Assembly (NCBI GenBank): GCA_037446555.1
Contig: JBBIIK010000006.1
Coordinates: 32,563 to 96,562 of the forward strand
DNA from: JANWVO01 sp037446555
GTDB taxonomy: Bacteria > Acidobacteriota > Terriglobia > Bryobacterales > Bryobacteraceae
Direction of reading: 5' to 3'
DNA: 64,000 nt
Below the pieces are notes generated by a model. It saw only the letters and a program-made list of their open reading frames with translations, had not been told where the DNA came from and ran no database searches. Position numbers and translations under genes: made by a program. This document shows positions 1-8,665 of this stretch, in pieces; within the stretch, counting starts at the first letter, position 1, and every line of letters begins with the position of its first letter.

Positions 1-399
1 GGCCACATCAACGGCGATATGCCCCGCTATGTCGTCTCCCGCATCCAGGACGCCCTCAACGACCACGCCAAGCCCCTCCGCAACTCGCGCATCCACATCG
101 CCGGCGTCGCCTACAAGCGCGACATCGACGACGTCCGCGAATCCCCCGCCCTCGACGTCATCCACCTCCTCCTTCAGCGCGGCGCCGCCGCCTCCTATTC
201 CGATCCTTACGTCCCCGAACTCCGCCTCGATTCCATCACCCTCCGCTCTGCTCCCCTCGATTCCCCCTGTGATTGCGCCGTCATCGTCACTGACCACCGC
301 TGCTTCGATTACGACGCGCTCGTCCGCTCTGCCCCCCTCATCCTCGACACCCGCAACGCCCTCAAGGGCCGCGCCGAACCCCACATCCTCCGCCTCTGA
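1..399 (+). CDS. Nucleotide-sugar dehydrogenase, C-terminal part (partial)
   Basis: The reading frame is open from the first base and ends at 399, so only the C-terminal ~132 residues are present. It resembles the UDP-binding C-terminal domain of the UDP-glucose/GDP-mannose dehydrogenase family, especially UDP-N-acetylglucosamine or -mannosamine 6-dehydrogenases (WbpA/WecC type). Family marks are GDMPRYVV at the start, the segment VAYKRDIDDVRESPALDV (the usual G-A-Y-K-x-x-x-x-D-x-R-x-S-P motif) and a final VIVTDH segment. Such enzymes oxidise the C6 hydroxyl of a UDP-sugar with NAD to a uronic acid for polysaccharide synthesis. The polysaccharide deacetylase starts 3 bases downstream, which supports an exopolysaccharide operon. 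The substrate cannot be fixed without the N-terminal half. Confidence 0.85.
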   Translation, partial: GHINGDMPRYVVSRIQDALNDHAKPLRNSRIHIAGVAYKRDIDDVRESPALDVIHLLLQRGAAASYSDPYVPELRLDSITLRSAPLDSPCDCAVIVTDHRCFDYDALVRSAPLILDTRNALKGRAEPHILRL

Positions 400-401
400 A
401 C

Positions 402-1268
402 ATGACCAACATCCTCACCATCGACGTCGAGGAGTACTTCCACCCCACCGAAGTGCGCGCCTCCGTCCCCGCCTCCCACTGGGACGCCCTCCCCTCGCGC
501 GTCGAGGAGGCCACAGCCCTCGTCCTCGACCTCCTTGCCGAATCCCGCGTCCGCGCCACTTTTTTCGTCCTCGGCTGGGTCGCCGCCCGCCGCCCCAACC
601 TCGTCCGCCGCATTGCCGAAGCTGGCCACGAAATCGCCTGCCACAGCTTCTCCCATTCCCTCGTCTTCGCGCTGTCTCCTGGCCGGTTCCGCCAGGACAC
701 CCGCGACGCCGCCGATGCCATCGCCCAGGCCGCAGGCGTACGCCCCCGCGCCTACCGCGCCCCCAGCTTCTCCATCACCTCCCGCTCCCTCTGGGCCCTC
801 GAAATCCTCGTCGAGTGCGGATTCGACACGGACTCCAGCATCTACCCCGTCCGCCACGACCGCTACGGCATTCCCTCTCACCCCGTCTTCCCCCACCGCA
901 TCCAAACCCCCTCGGGGCCGATCCTGGAAGTCCCCCCCGCCGCCGTCCCGCTCTCCCCGCGCCGCAACGCTCCTGTCGGCGGCGGAGCCTATCTCCGCCT
1001 GCTCCCCTCGGCCTACGTCGCCGCCGGTATCCGGCTCCTCAACGGCGCCCACAACGCCCCCGCCTGCATTTACGTCCACCCTTGGGAATTCGATCCCGCT
1101 CAGCCCCGCCTCGCCTCCGGCGCCATCGCCCACCTTCGCACTTACCTCGGACTGCGCTCCATGACCCCCAAGCTCCGCCGTCTTCTGGCCTTGTTCTCCT
1201 TCGACTCCCTCGGCGCCGTCTGCCCCCCCTCAAGCCTCTATCCCTTACTCCGCCCTGCGCTTTCCTAG
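402..1268 (+). CDS. XrtA/PEP-CTERM-type polysaccharide deacetylase
   Basis: A 288-residue NodB-fold carbohydrate esterase, expected to remove acetyl groups from an N-acetylated exopolysaccharide. The N-terminus ILTIDVEEYFHPTEV carries the metal-binding Asp of this subfamily. RATFFVLGWVA and GHEIACHSFSH follow, the latter with the H-x3-H zinc ligands. RAPSFSIT and a late HPWEFD motif complete the set. The length and the DVEEYFH start match the deacetylases found with exosortase A loci (TIGR03006, DUF3473), although no exosortase lies in this window. The ATG sits 3 bases after the dehydrogenase stop, so the two are probably translated together. Its stop overlaps the converging barrel gene by 4 bases. 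There is no obvious signal peptide. Confidence 0.88.
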   Translation: MTNILTIDVEEYFHPTEVRASVPASHWDALPSRVEEATALVLDLLAESRVRATFFVLGWVAARRPNLVRRIAEAGHEIACHSFSHSLVFALSPGRFRQDTRDAADAIAQAAGVRPRAYRAPSFSITSRSLWALEILVECGFDTDSSIYPVRHDRYGIPSHPVFPHRIQTPSGPILEVPPAAVPLSPRRNAPVGGGAYLRLLPSAYVAAGIRLLNGAHNAPACIYVHPWEFDPAQPRLASGAIAHLRTYLGLRSMTPKLRRLLALFSFDSLGAVCPPSSLYPLLRPALS

Positions 1269-2650
1269 AACCGGAACGCCGCCGCGCTCGGCGACCATGT
1301 CAAGTGCGCCGAAACGAACCTCTGCCATCTCCTCGGGTTGGCCGCAGTATCGAAATACGAATAGCCCCCATTGAATCCGAAGTAGAGGTCTCCCGCCACG
1401 CGGAAGCCCGTGCTCGCGCCCACCGATCCGCTGGAAAGAGTCGTGCTCTGCAGTAGCCCGCTCCACCGGTAGTAGCCGCCGAATACCCCAAAGCTCACAC
1501 GCTGAAAACTCCTGCCCGCCGAGCCGAACACCGCATCCCTTCTCGATGCCAGAATCGCTCCGTTGCCAGGATTCAGCCCGTGCGTATAGCCCACCGAGGT
1601 GCCCCATTCGCGCCAGTTCCGGCGAATCGCCGCAGACCCCTGCCATCCGTAAAAGGACCTTTTCTGCACCTCGATCTGGCTGGTTACACCCAGCAGGGCG
1701 GCAATCGCAGGATCCGTTTGCACCGCGCCCAGAAACTTCGTATCCATGCGGAACACTCCTCCGTTCAGGCTGATCGAGGTCTGTGGCGAAAACCGGTGCT
1801 GCAGCCCTGCGCCCGCAAACTGCGCCCGGTTGTCCCCGAACAGCTTCGGATACGAGAACTCGTTGTAGCCATAACTGAACCCGATCTGGGTGTTTTGCCC
1901 CGGCTGGTATCCTGCCTGCCCAAACACCCCGTACGAATTCAGATCCCGCAACCCGGCACCCTTTCTCCGTACATAGTTTGCCTGCGCGCCTGCTCCCAAC
2001 GACCACCTCAAACCCGGACGGAAATTTACTCCCCCCGACGTGCCGTAAAAATGCACCCTGGAACTGAACAGCTCGTTGTCCACCAGCCCGTTGTTGGCCA
2101 AGTCCGAAACTGGCGCTCCAAACAGCCCAGCGCTCAGCAACAGTGCCGATCCTGCAATGCCGAATCCCCCGAATATGCCCGCGCGCGCGCCGTACCCGAA
2201 GCCGCCAATGCTGCTTCCGGCAAACTGCGTCACAAACAGCCCTGCGCGGTCAGTCGCCCTGTGGCTGACGGACACTCCGCCCACCTGGCTGGCCCCCCCG
2301 CGCACTCCCCCGCCTGTCCACCGCTGGTAGTTCGCACTGTAAAACCCCGCCACCGACGTTCGTTCCCACCCCCTCGCCCCGCTCACGCCGGCCGATGCCC
2401 CGTACCCGTAAAAGTCCCTCCTCAAGCCCGGCATACTCGGCTCGCCCAACACCTGCGAATAGCTTCCATTGGCCGAGATCCATGGCCTGAACGCAATCCG
2501 CGAGGGAGGCATCCCCCCGGGATCGTCCGATCCCAGGATGCCCCCAAGGCCACCCACACCCCACTGCCCGCTCACCGTGCCAGACAGACCCAGCAACACA
2601 ACCGCCGCCAACGCTCCCCGCTGCAAAACTGTCAATCCGGGTCGCTTCAT
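1265..2650 (-). CDS. Outer-membrane beta-barrel protein
   Basis: A 461-residue protein with a signal peptide (hydrophobic AALAVVLLG-like core, then GTVSGQ). It consists largely of alternating amphipathic, glycine- and aromatic-rich strands and ends in ...AFRF; a terminal Phe is typical of outer-membrane barrels. The start at 2650 was chosen because AGGAGGAGAGG precedes that ATG; an upstream in-frame ATG has no such site and would spoil the signal peptide. It converges on the polysaccharide deacetylase, so it may be the outer-membrane component of the same exopolysaccharide system, possibly a PEP-CTERM-associated outer-membrane protein (TIGR03016-like). That family assignment is a guess; only the barrel architecture is well supported. 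Confidence 0.7.
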   Translation of the reverse strand: MKRPGLTVLQRGALAAVVLLGLSGTVSGQWGVGGLGGILGSDDPGGMPPSRIAFRPWISANGSYSQVLGEPSMPGLRRDFYGYGASAGVSGARGWERTSVAGFYSANYQRWTGGGVRGGASQVGGVSVSHRATDRAGLFVTQFAGSSIGGFGYGARAGIFGGFGIAGSALLLSAGLFGAPVSDLANNGLVDNELFSSRVHFYGTSGGVNFRPGLRWSLGAGAQANYVRRKGAGLRDLNSYGVFGQAGYQPGQNTQIGFSYGYNEFSYPKLFGDNRAQFAGAGLQHRFSPQTSISLNGGVFRMDTKFLGAVQTDPAIAALLGVTSQIEVQKRSFYGWQGSAAIRRNWREWGTSVGYTHGLNPGNGAILASRRDAVFGSAGRSFQRVSFGVFGGYYRWSGLLQSTTLSSGSVGASTGFRVAGDLYFGFNGGYSYFDTAANPRRWQRFVSAHLTWSPSAAAFRF

Positions 2651-2837
2651 GTCCTCTCCTCCTGCGCCAGCGGCGCACACCTTTCCCGTGCCTCTTTCTT
2701 GCATTCCCCATTCTACGACGATCCCGCTTGCCCGCATCCCTTTGATGGTACTAGCGCTTCCGGCCTTCCGTACCCCTTCTGCCCCAGCTCGCCGCCGGAT
2801 GAGGCAAGCCGATCCGCTACACTGGAAGCAGACGGCA

Positions 2838-4337
2838 ATGCACCGGATCCATCCCGCGCGCGCTATCGCTCCTCTGGTGCCCGTCTTTTTGCTCGCCTCT
2901 CATCTCTCCGCCCAGCAGCCTACAGGCGAACTCGATGCCTCCCCGGCTCTGTTCACCGTTCTCGCCGCTCTCAACGCTTCCGGTTACGACGAAGGGCTCA
3001 ACTCTCCCAATACTCACCCCCTGCGCCGCCAGATCCTCTCCTGGATCGCCGAACGGAAGCCCCCTTCTCTCGACAAAATCCGCGACTTCATTACCGAACG
3101 CCGCGCCGAATCCCCTGCCGCCGAACTCTCCCGCTACATCACGCTCGCCCTCAGCACAACGGGTCCTCCCAACTTCAAGCCCCGCTTCAACCCCAACCTC
3201 ATGCCGCCGGAGACCCTTCCTCTCGAAGGGCTCCTTCCACTGCTGGCCCGCTTCCACCGCGAAGCCGAACTCGACGAAGCCTTCCGCCGCGCCCAGCCAT
3301 ATTTCGACCAGGTCATCGCGCAGTATCACCAGCCCGTCACCGAGGCCATCCTCGAGGCCAACGCCTACCTCCGCAATCCCACCTCCGGCCTCCGCGGACG
3401 CCGCTTCCAGATCTTCATTGAACTCCTCGCTCCCCCCAACATTGTCGTCTCCAGGCTCCTCGGCGACGACTTCTACGTCATCGTTACGCCCAGCCCGCGC
3501 CCCCGCGCCGCCGACATCCGCCACGCCTATCTCGATCACCTCATCGATCCGCTCGTTATCCGATACTCCTCCTCCCTCGACGCCAAGAAGCCCCTCGCCG
3601 ACCTCGCCCTCGGCTCCCCGCTCCTCGCCGAAGAGTACAAGAACGACTTCACCCGCCTCGCCGCCAAGAGCGCCGTCTACGCCGTCGAGGCCCGCCTCGC
3701 CCGCTCCCGCGGCCCCGCCTTGGTCCAGCAGGCTATGCGCGAGGGCTTCATCCTCACTGCCGCCTTCTACGAAGCGCTCGCCGAATACGAAAAGCAGGAA
3801 GAGTCCTTTGCGCTTTACTTCCGAAAGATGATCGAATCCATCGATCTCGCCCGCGAAGACAAGCGCATCGCCGGCATCGAGTTCGCCTCTGCTCCCACCG
3901 TCAAGAAAGTCGAAGCCCCGCAGCCCTCGCTGCCGCCAGCCGAAAAGGACCTCCAGGAGGCGGAAAAGCTCTACGAGGCCCGGAATTTCGAAGCCGCAGG
4001 CGGAATTTTCCGCCGCGTCTACGCCTCCGATGCCACTGCCCCGCTCAAGGCGCGCGCCACCTACGGCCTCGGCCGGATCGCCGCCCAGCAGAAGAACCTC
4101 GATCTTGCCCAGCAATGGTTCGAGCGCACGCTCGAGCTCAACCCGGAACCCTTCGAACGCGCCTGGACCCTCGTCTACCTCGGCCGCCTTGCGCGCGCCG
4201 CGCGCGATCCCGAACTCGCCGTGCGCCGCTACCAGGACGCCCTTGCCGTGGAAGGCGCCAGCGACGCCGCGCGCCAAGCCGCCCGGTCCGAGCTCGACCA
4301 GGTCAACTCCCGGTTGAAACCTCCCCAGGCGCCGTGA
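2838..4337 (+). CDS. Secreted protein with C-terminal TPR repeats
   Basis: A 499-residue exported protein of unknown function. The first ~25 residues form a signal peptide ending LSAQQ. The middle (~30-350) is a helical region with no motif I recognise. Residues ~375-490 contain TPR-like helix pairs (EAEKLYEARNFEAAGGIFRR; ATYGLGRIAAQQKNLDLAQQ; WTLVYLGRLARAARDPELAV). The ATG at 2838 gives the clean signal peptide; an in-frame ATG at 2799 would add 13 polar residues. The next gene, also a secreted helical-repeat protein, begins 30 bases on, suggesting co-transcription. TPR proteins usually act as protein-binding scaffolds, here presumably in the periplasm. No catalytic residues are recognisable. 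Confidence 0.7.
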   Translation: MHRIHPARAIAPLVPVFLLASHLSAQQPTGELDASPALFTVLAALNASGYDEGLNSPNTHPLRRQILSWIAERKPPSLDKIRDFITERRAESPAAELSRYITLALSTTGPPNFKPRFNPNLMPPETLPLEGLLPLLARFHREAELDEAFRRAQPYFDQVIAQYHQPVTEAILEANAYLRNPTSGLRGRRFQIFIELLAPPNIVVSRLLGDDFYVIVTPSPRPRAADIRHAYLDHLIDPLVIRYSSSLDAKKPLADLALGSPLLAEEYKNDFTRLAAKSAVYAVEARLARSRGPALVQQAMREGFILTAAFYEALAEYEKQEESFALYFRKMIESIDLAREDKRIAGIEFASAPTVKKVEAPQPSLPPAEKDLQEAEKLYEARNFEAAGGIFRRVYASDATAPLKARATYGLGRIAAQQKNLDLAQQWFERTLELNPEPFERAWTLVYLGRLARAARDPELAVRRYQDALAVEGASDAARQAARSELDQVNSRLKPPQAP

Positions 4338-4367
4338 TCTCTTTACATTTAGCAAGGAAAATCTGAC

Positions 4368-5144
4368 ATGACCCGTCTCCTGACCGCAAGCCTCGTGACC
4401 GCCTTCCTGGCGGCTTCCCTCGCCTTCGCGCAGACCGCCAACCCGAAACCCCCTCAGCCCAAGAGCCAGAAAGAGCTCGATGCCGTCCAGGCCATCTTCC
4501 AGGCGCCCGATCCCGACGCCCGCATCGCCGCCGCCAAGGAACTCGTCACCAAGTTCGCCGAAACCGACTTCAAGGCCACTGCCTTCTACATCGGGGCCTT
4601 CTCCTACCAGCAGAAAGGCGATCTCGAAAACGCGATCGTGTGGGCCGAGCAGGCTGTCGAGGCCGATCCCAAGTTCTACGCAGCCCAGCTCATGATCGCC
4701 AACGCCCTCGCCCTCCGGACCAAGGAATTCGACCTCGACCGCGAGGAGAAGCTCGGCCGCGCCGAGAAGCTCGCCAAGGAAGCCATCGCCACCATCAACA
4801 CCGCCGCCAAGCCGCGCCCGGACATCACCGATGAGCAGTGGGAGGCCGCCAAGAAGGACTTCATCGCCCAGGGTCACGAAGCCCTCGGACTCGCCGCCCT
4901 CGTGCGCAAGAAGTACGACGTCTGCGCCTCTGAACTCTCCACCGCCGCGTCGCTCACCTCCCAGCAGGACGCCTCGCTCATGGTCCGGCTCGCCAATTGC
5001 CAGCTCCAAAGCGGAAAGCCCGACGATGCTCTGGCCCTGCTCGACAAGGTTCTCAACGATCCCAACGTCGCTGGCCAAATCAAGTCCGTTGCCGCCCAGC
5101 TCAAAGTCGACGCGAACAAGAAAAAGGCGGAAGCCGCCAAGTAA
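4368..5144 (+). CDS. Secreted TPR-like protein
   Basis: 258 residues with a signal peptide (TASLVTAFLAASLAFAQ) followed by a Pro/Lys-rich stretch and helical repeats. One TPR-like unit is clear around residues 65-105 (AFYIGAFSYQQKGDLENAIV, then AVEADPKFYAAQLMIANALA). A second lies near 205-240 (RLANCQLQSGKPDDALALLD). The Lys/Ala-rich C-terminus is probably disordered. It follows the larger TPR protein by 30 bases, and RNase III starts 7 bases after its stop, so all three are likely one transcript. A purine-rich AGGAAAA lies just upstream of the ATG. The function is unknown; a role in envelope protein assembly or secretion is only a guess from the signal peptide and repeats. Confidence 0.75.
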   Translation: MTRLLTASLVTAFLAASLAFAQTANPKPPQPKSQKELDAVQAIFQAPDPDARIAAAKELVTKFAETDFKATAFYIGAFSYQQKGDLENAIVWAEQAVEADPKFYAAQLMIANALALRTKEFDLDREEKLGRAEKLAKEAIATINTAAKPRPDITDEQWEAAKKDFIAQGHEALGLAALVRKKYDVCASELSTAASLTSQQDASLMVRLANCQLQSGKPDDALALLDKVLNDPNVAGQIKSVAAQLKVDANKKKAEAAK

Positions 5145-5151
5145 CCTGGTC

Positions 5152-5925
5152 ATGCCTGCGCCGCCGGAGGAGCTGGAGTCCCTGCTCGGCTACCGGTTCC
5201 GCAACCGGGACCTGCTCCTCCGCGCGCTCACCCACAAGTCTGTCCGCGCCGAATCCTCCGCCGGCACACCGCACAACGAACTGCTCGAATTTCTCGGCGA
5301 CTCCATCCTCGGCTTCCTCGCCTCCGAGTTCGTCTTCCACCTCTGCCCCAGCGGCCGCGAAGGCGACCTCTCCCGCCTCAAGGCCCACCTCGTCAGCGCC
5401 TCCCGCCTCCACAGCGTTGCCGCCACGCTCGGCCTCGGCCGCTTCCTTCTCCTGGGCAAAGGCGAGGAGCGCAGCGGCGGCCGCAACAAGAAGGCTCTCC
5501 TCGCCGACGCCTTCGAGGCCCTCCTCGCCGCCATTTACCTCGACGCCGGCAAAGTCCGCGGCCTCGCTGTCTGCCGCAGCCTCCTGCAACGCTTCCTCTG
5601 GCCTGCTATCGATGCCGCCCAGGCCTCGGCCTCTACCGTCCCTGTCGATCCCAAGAACGCCCTCCAGGAACTCGCGCAGGCCCGCAAGCTGCCCTTGCCC
5701 CGCTATTCGCTCATCTCCCAGTCGGGCCCCGAGCACGCCAAGCTCTTCACCGTCGAGGTCCGCCTCGGCCCCGGCCACGCCGCCGCCGCGCAGGCCAGCT
5801 CCAAGAAGGCCGCTTCCCAAAAGGCAGCCGCCATCCTGCTCGATCGGCTCCGCGCCGAACTCGCGGCGCCGCCTGCCCAGGACTCGCCCCCGCCTGAAAT
5901 TTCTATTTCAGACTTTTTTCTCTGA
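5152..5925 (+). CDS. rnc: Ribonuclease III
   Basis: A 257-residue double-strand-specific endoribonuclease that processes rRNA precursors and structured mRNAs. The N-terminal RNase III domain carries the signature HNELLEFLGDSIL (residues ~41-53), with the metal-binding Glu and Asp. Downstream is KALLADAFEALLAAIYLDAG, which supplies the second Asp/Glu pair. The C-terminal ~75 residues form a dsRNA-binding domain (NALQELAQARKLPLPRY, and an Ala/Lys-rich ASSKKAASQKAAAILL helix). The length is slightly above the usual 225-250 because of a Pro-rich tail. The ATG at 5152 is 7 bases after the preceding stop; upstream in-frame starts lie inside that gene and are rejected. Confidence 0.96.
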   Translation: MPAPPEELESLLGYRFRNRDLLLRALTHKSVRAESSAGTPHNELLEFLGDSILGFLASEFVFHLCPSGREGDLSRLKAHLVSASRLHSVAATLGLGRFLLLGKGEERSGGRNKKALLADAFEALLAAIYLDAGKVRGLAVCRSLLQRFLWPAIDAAQASASTVPVDPKNALQELAQARKLPLPRYSLISQSGPEHAKLFTVEVRLGPGHAAAAQASSKKAASQKAAAILLDRLRAELAAPPAQDSPPPEISISDFFL

Positions 5926-5972
5926 ATCTGGCCCGCGCCGGGAGTATGCTGCAGGGAGGAGCCATTCAATCC

Positions 5973-6897
5973 TTGTCAGATCGTGCGTCCCGTCTTCGCG
6001 CGGCTCTGGAACGCCGTCAGGCGCTCGTCGTCCCCGGCTGCCACGGCGCTCTCAGCGCGCGCATCATCGAGTCCGCCGGTTTTCAGGCCGTCCAGGTTTC
6101 CGGCTTCCGTCTCGCCGGCTCGCTGCTCGCCCTCCCTGATGTCGGTTTCGTCGAGATGAAAGACATCCTCGACATCACCGCCAACATCTGCCGCGCCGTG
6201 AAGATCCCTGTCATGGCCGATATCGATACCGGCGGCGGCAACGCCCTCAACGCCGCCCGTATCACCGAACGGCTCATCGAAATGGGCGCCGCGGGCGTCA
6301 ACATCGAGGATCAGGTCTTCCCCAAACGCTGCGGCCACATGGAAGGCAAACAGGTCATCAGCGCGGAAGAAATGGCCGGCAAGGTCCGCGCCATGGCCGA
6401 CGTGCGCGCCCGCTCCGGGCGCGACATCGTCATCAACACCCCGCACAGACGCCTATGCCGTCCTCGGCCTCGACGAAGCCATCCGCCGCGCCAACCTCTA
6501 TCTCGAAGCCGGCGCCGACATGGCCTTCATCGACGGCATCGGCACCCGCGCCGACATTGAACGCGCCGCCCGCGAAATCCGCGGCCTTCTCTCGGTCAAC
6601 CTCATGGACGCTGTTACCGGCGTGAAGACCGAACTCATCCCCATCCCCGAACTCGCCGACATGGGCGTCGCCCGCGTTTCCATCCCTGTCGCCTCCATCA
6701 TGGTTATGCACCGCGCTCTCACGGATTTCTTCTGCGATCTGCGCAACTCCCCCTCCGGTATCCTCGCCGGCGAGGTCCACCGCCTTTCCTCGTTCCGCGA
6801 CTACACGAGCTTCGTCGGCTTGCCCGAATACCGCGAGCTCGAAAACAAATACCTGCCCCCGCGCTCCAGAGCTTCCCGAGGAGGCCCCATTTCATGA
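5973..6897 (+). pseudogene. Isocitrate lyase/PEP mutase family lyase, frameshifted
   Basis: Encodes a PEP-mutase/isocitrate-lyase superfamily enzyme (methylisocitrate lyase, dimethylmalate lyase and oxaloacetate decarboxylase are relatives). It has the Mg-binding VMADIDTGGGN, the catalytic loop PKRCGH, and NIEDQ. The frame breaks at the C run 6439-6442: translation reads ...DIVINTPHRR, whereas removing one C restores ...INTRTDAYAVLGLDEAI and runs on to a normal C-terminus at 6897. The corrected product is ~307 residues, normal for the family. A TTG at 5973 gives the natural start (SDRASRLRAALERRQ) behind GGGAGGA; the ATG at 5946 is an alternative. The stop overlaps the next ATG (ATGA), so the operon organisation is intact. 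The break may be a sequence error or a recent mutation. Confidence 0.85.
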
Positions 6898-8126
6898 CAC
6901 TTGCGGAGAAAATCCTCGCCCGTGCCTCCAGACGCTCCCGCGTTGAACCCCATGAGATCGTCGTGGCCGATGTCGATCTTGCCATGAGCCACGAGAACGC
7001 CGATCTCGTCCGCAAGGCGTTCCTCGAAATCGGCGTCCCCCGCGTCTGGGACCCCGGGAAGATCGTGATCATCTTCGACCACCGCATCCCCGCAGAAAGC
7101 GAAAAGACGGCCGCCACTCACAAAGCCGTCCGCGAGTTTGTCCAGCAGCAGGGCATCCGCCACTTCTACGACGTCGGGCGCGGCGGCATCTGCCATCAGG
7201 TCCTCGCCGAAAACGGCCACGTCCAGCCCGGCATGGTCGTCGTCGGCACGGACTCCCACATCACCACTCACGGCGCCTTCGGCGCATTCGCCACGGGTAT
7301 CGGCGCAACCGAAATGGCCGGCGTTTGGGTCGAGGGCAAGCTCTGGTTCAAGGTCCCCTCCACCCTCCGCATCGAAGTGGAAGGCAGCTTCGCTCCCTGG
7401 GTCTCCGCCAAGGATCTCATCCTCTGGACCATCGGAAAGCTCGGCGCCGCCAGCGCCGACTACCGCGCCGTCGAGTTCGATGGCAGCGCCATCCGGCGCA
7501 TGACCACCGCCTCCCGCATGGTCCTCTGCAACCTCTCCATGGAAATGGGCGCCAAGGTTTCCTTCACGCCTGTCCTCGAGATCGGCCCCGATCCCGAGGC
7601 CGAGTACGAACAGACCCTCCAAGTCAACCTCGACTACGACATCCCCGAGCCCCAGGTCGCCTGCCCCCACTCGGTCGACAATGTCCGCCCCATCTCCGCC
7701 CTCGCCGATGTGCCGGTCCACCAGGCGGTGCTCGGCTCCTGCACCAACGGCAGGCTCGAGGACCTCGAAGCCGCAGCGTCGATCCTTGCCGGACGCCGCG
7801 TGCACCCGCAAACCCGCCTCATCATCATCCCCGCTTCCCAGCGTGTCTATCTCGACGCCATGCGCCTCGGCTATCTCGAGAAGCTCATCGAAGCGGGAGC
7901 CATCGTCAATCCGCCCGGCTGCGGCCCCTGCGTGGGTGTCCATCAGGGCATCCTCGCCGCGGGCGAAAACTGCATCTCCTCCACCAACCGCAACTTCATC
8001 GGCCGCATGGGCAGCAAAGACTCTTTCGTTTACCTCGCCAGCCCCGCCGTTGTCGCAGCCTCGGCCGTCGCCGGGCGCATCATCCACCCTGAAATCGTCA
8101 TGGCAAAGGAGAACGCCCATGTCTGA
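6894..8126 (+). CDS. Aconitase-family hydro-lyase, large subunit (LeuC/HacA/DmdA-like)
   Basis: 410 residues, the size of archaeal-type 3-isopropylmalate dehydratase/homoaconitase large subunits. These use a [4Fe-4S] cluster to move a hydroxyl between neighbouring carbons of a carboxylic acid. The cluster cysteines are visible in GSCTNGR and PPGCGPCVG. FDHRIPA, GTDSHITTHGAFGAFATGIG and FIGRMG are further family motifs. A good ribosome site (CGAGGAGG) lies 9 bases before the ATG, which overlaps the lyase stop. The small subunit follows with an 8-base overlap. No leuA or leuB with clear leucine context is present. The upstream lyase recalls the dimethylmaleate hydratase plus dimethylmalate lyase pair of nicotinate-fermenting bacteria, so isopropylmalate is not the safest substrate assignment. 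Confidence 0.85.
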   Translation: MTLAEKILARASRRSRVEPHEIVVADVDLAMSHENADLVRKAFLEIGVPRVWDPGKIVIIFDHRIPAESEKTAATHKAVREFVQQQGIRHFYDVGRGGICHQVLAENGHVQPGMVVVGTDSHITTHGAFGAFATGIGATEMAGVWVEGKLWFKVPSTLRIEVEGSFAPWVSAKDLILWTIGKLGAASADYRAVEFDGSAIRRMTTASRMVLCNLSMEMGAKVSFTPVLEIGPDPEAEYEQTLQVNLDYDIPEPQVACPHSVDNVRPISALADVPVHQAVLGSCTNGRLEDLEAAASILAGRRVHPQTRLIIIPASQRVYLDAMRLGYLEKLIEAGAIVNPPGCGPCVGVHQGILAAGENCISSTNRNFIGRMGSKDSFVYLASPAVVAASAVAGRIIHPEIVMAKENAHV

Positions 8127-8643
8127 CGCCTCCGCCGTCCTTCGCGGCCGCGTCGTCGCCACGCTCGGCCCCAACATCGACACCGACGTCATCTACCCCG
8201 GCCGCTACCTGAACATCACTGACCGCGAGAAGACCGCGGAGCACCTCTTCGAGCTCGCTTATCCCGATATCCGTTCCTGCATCCGGCCCGGCGATTTCAT
8301 CGTCGCCGCCGCCAACTTCGGTTGCGGTTCGAGCCGCGAGCAGGCCGCTGCCGCCCTCAAATTCTCCGGCTGCGGCGCCGTTATCGCAGCCAGCTTCGCG
8401 CGTATCTTCTTCCGCAACGCCATCAACCTCGGCTTGCCCGCCTTGATCAGCCCCTCGGCTGCCGCCGAATGCCGCCAGGGAGACGAACTCGAAATCGACT
8501 TTGTCGCCGGCGAGATCCACAACCTCTCGCGCCACATCTCCATCGCTGCCGCCCCGCTCGACCCGCGCGCCATCGAGTTGATCCGCGCCGGCGGGCTGAT
8601 CCCGTATCTCAAGGCGAAGTACGCTGCCCCAGCCGCAGGCTGA
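8119..8643 (+). CDS. Aconitase-family hydro-lyase, small subunit (LeuD/DmdB-like)
   Basis: A 174-residue swivelling-domain subunit that pairs with the large subunit encoded just upstream (8-base overlap). It shows NIDTDVIYPGRYL near the N-terminus and NFGCGSSREQAAAAL in the middle, both diagnostic. From memory of the archaeal enzymes, the residues after the P-x-x-YL element influence substrate choice (YLRT in isopropylmalate isomerase, YLVY in homoaconitase). Here they read YLNI, which matches neither. That fits a non-leucine substrate, but it is only suggestive. The dehydrogenase gene follows after 22 bases behind its own ribosome site, so the whole set from 5973 to 9781 appears to be one operon. 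Confidence 0.85.
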   Translation: MSDASAVLRGRVVATLGPNIDTDVIYPGRYLNITDREKTAEHLFELAYPDIRSCIRPGDFIVAAANFGCGSSREQAAAALKFSGCGAVIAASFARIFFRNAINLGLPALISPSAAAECRQGDELEIDFVAGEIHNLSRHISIAAAPLDPRAIELIRAGGLIPYLKAKYAAPAAG

Positions 8644-8665
8644 ACCCCTGAGGAGGATGCGCTTC

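Noticed and set aside
2817..5153. 778-codon open frame on the minus strand
   Set aside because: It runs antisense to the two TPR genes, is Gly/Glu-rich low-complexity in translation, and has no recognisable domain; it is a by-product of C-ending codons on the other strand.
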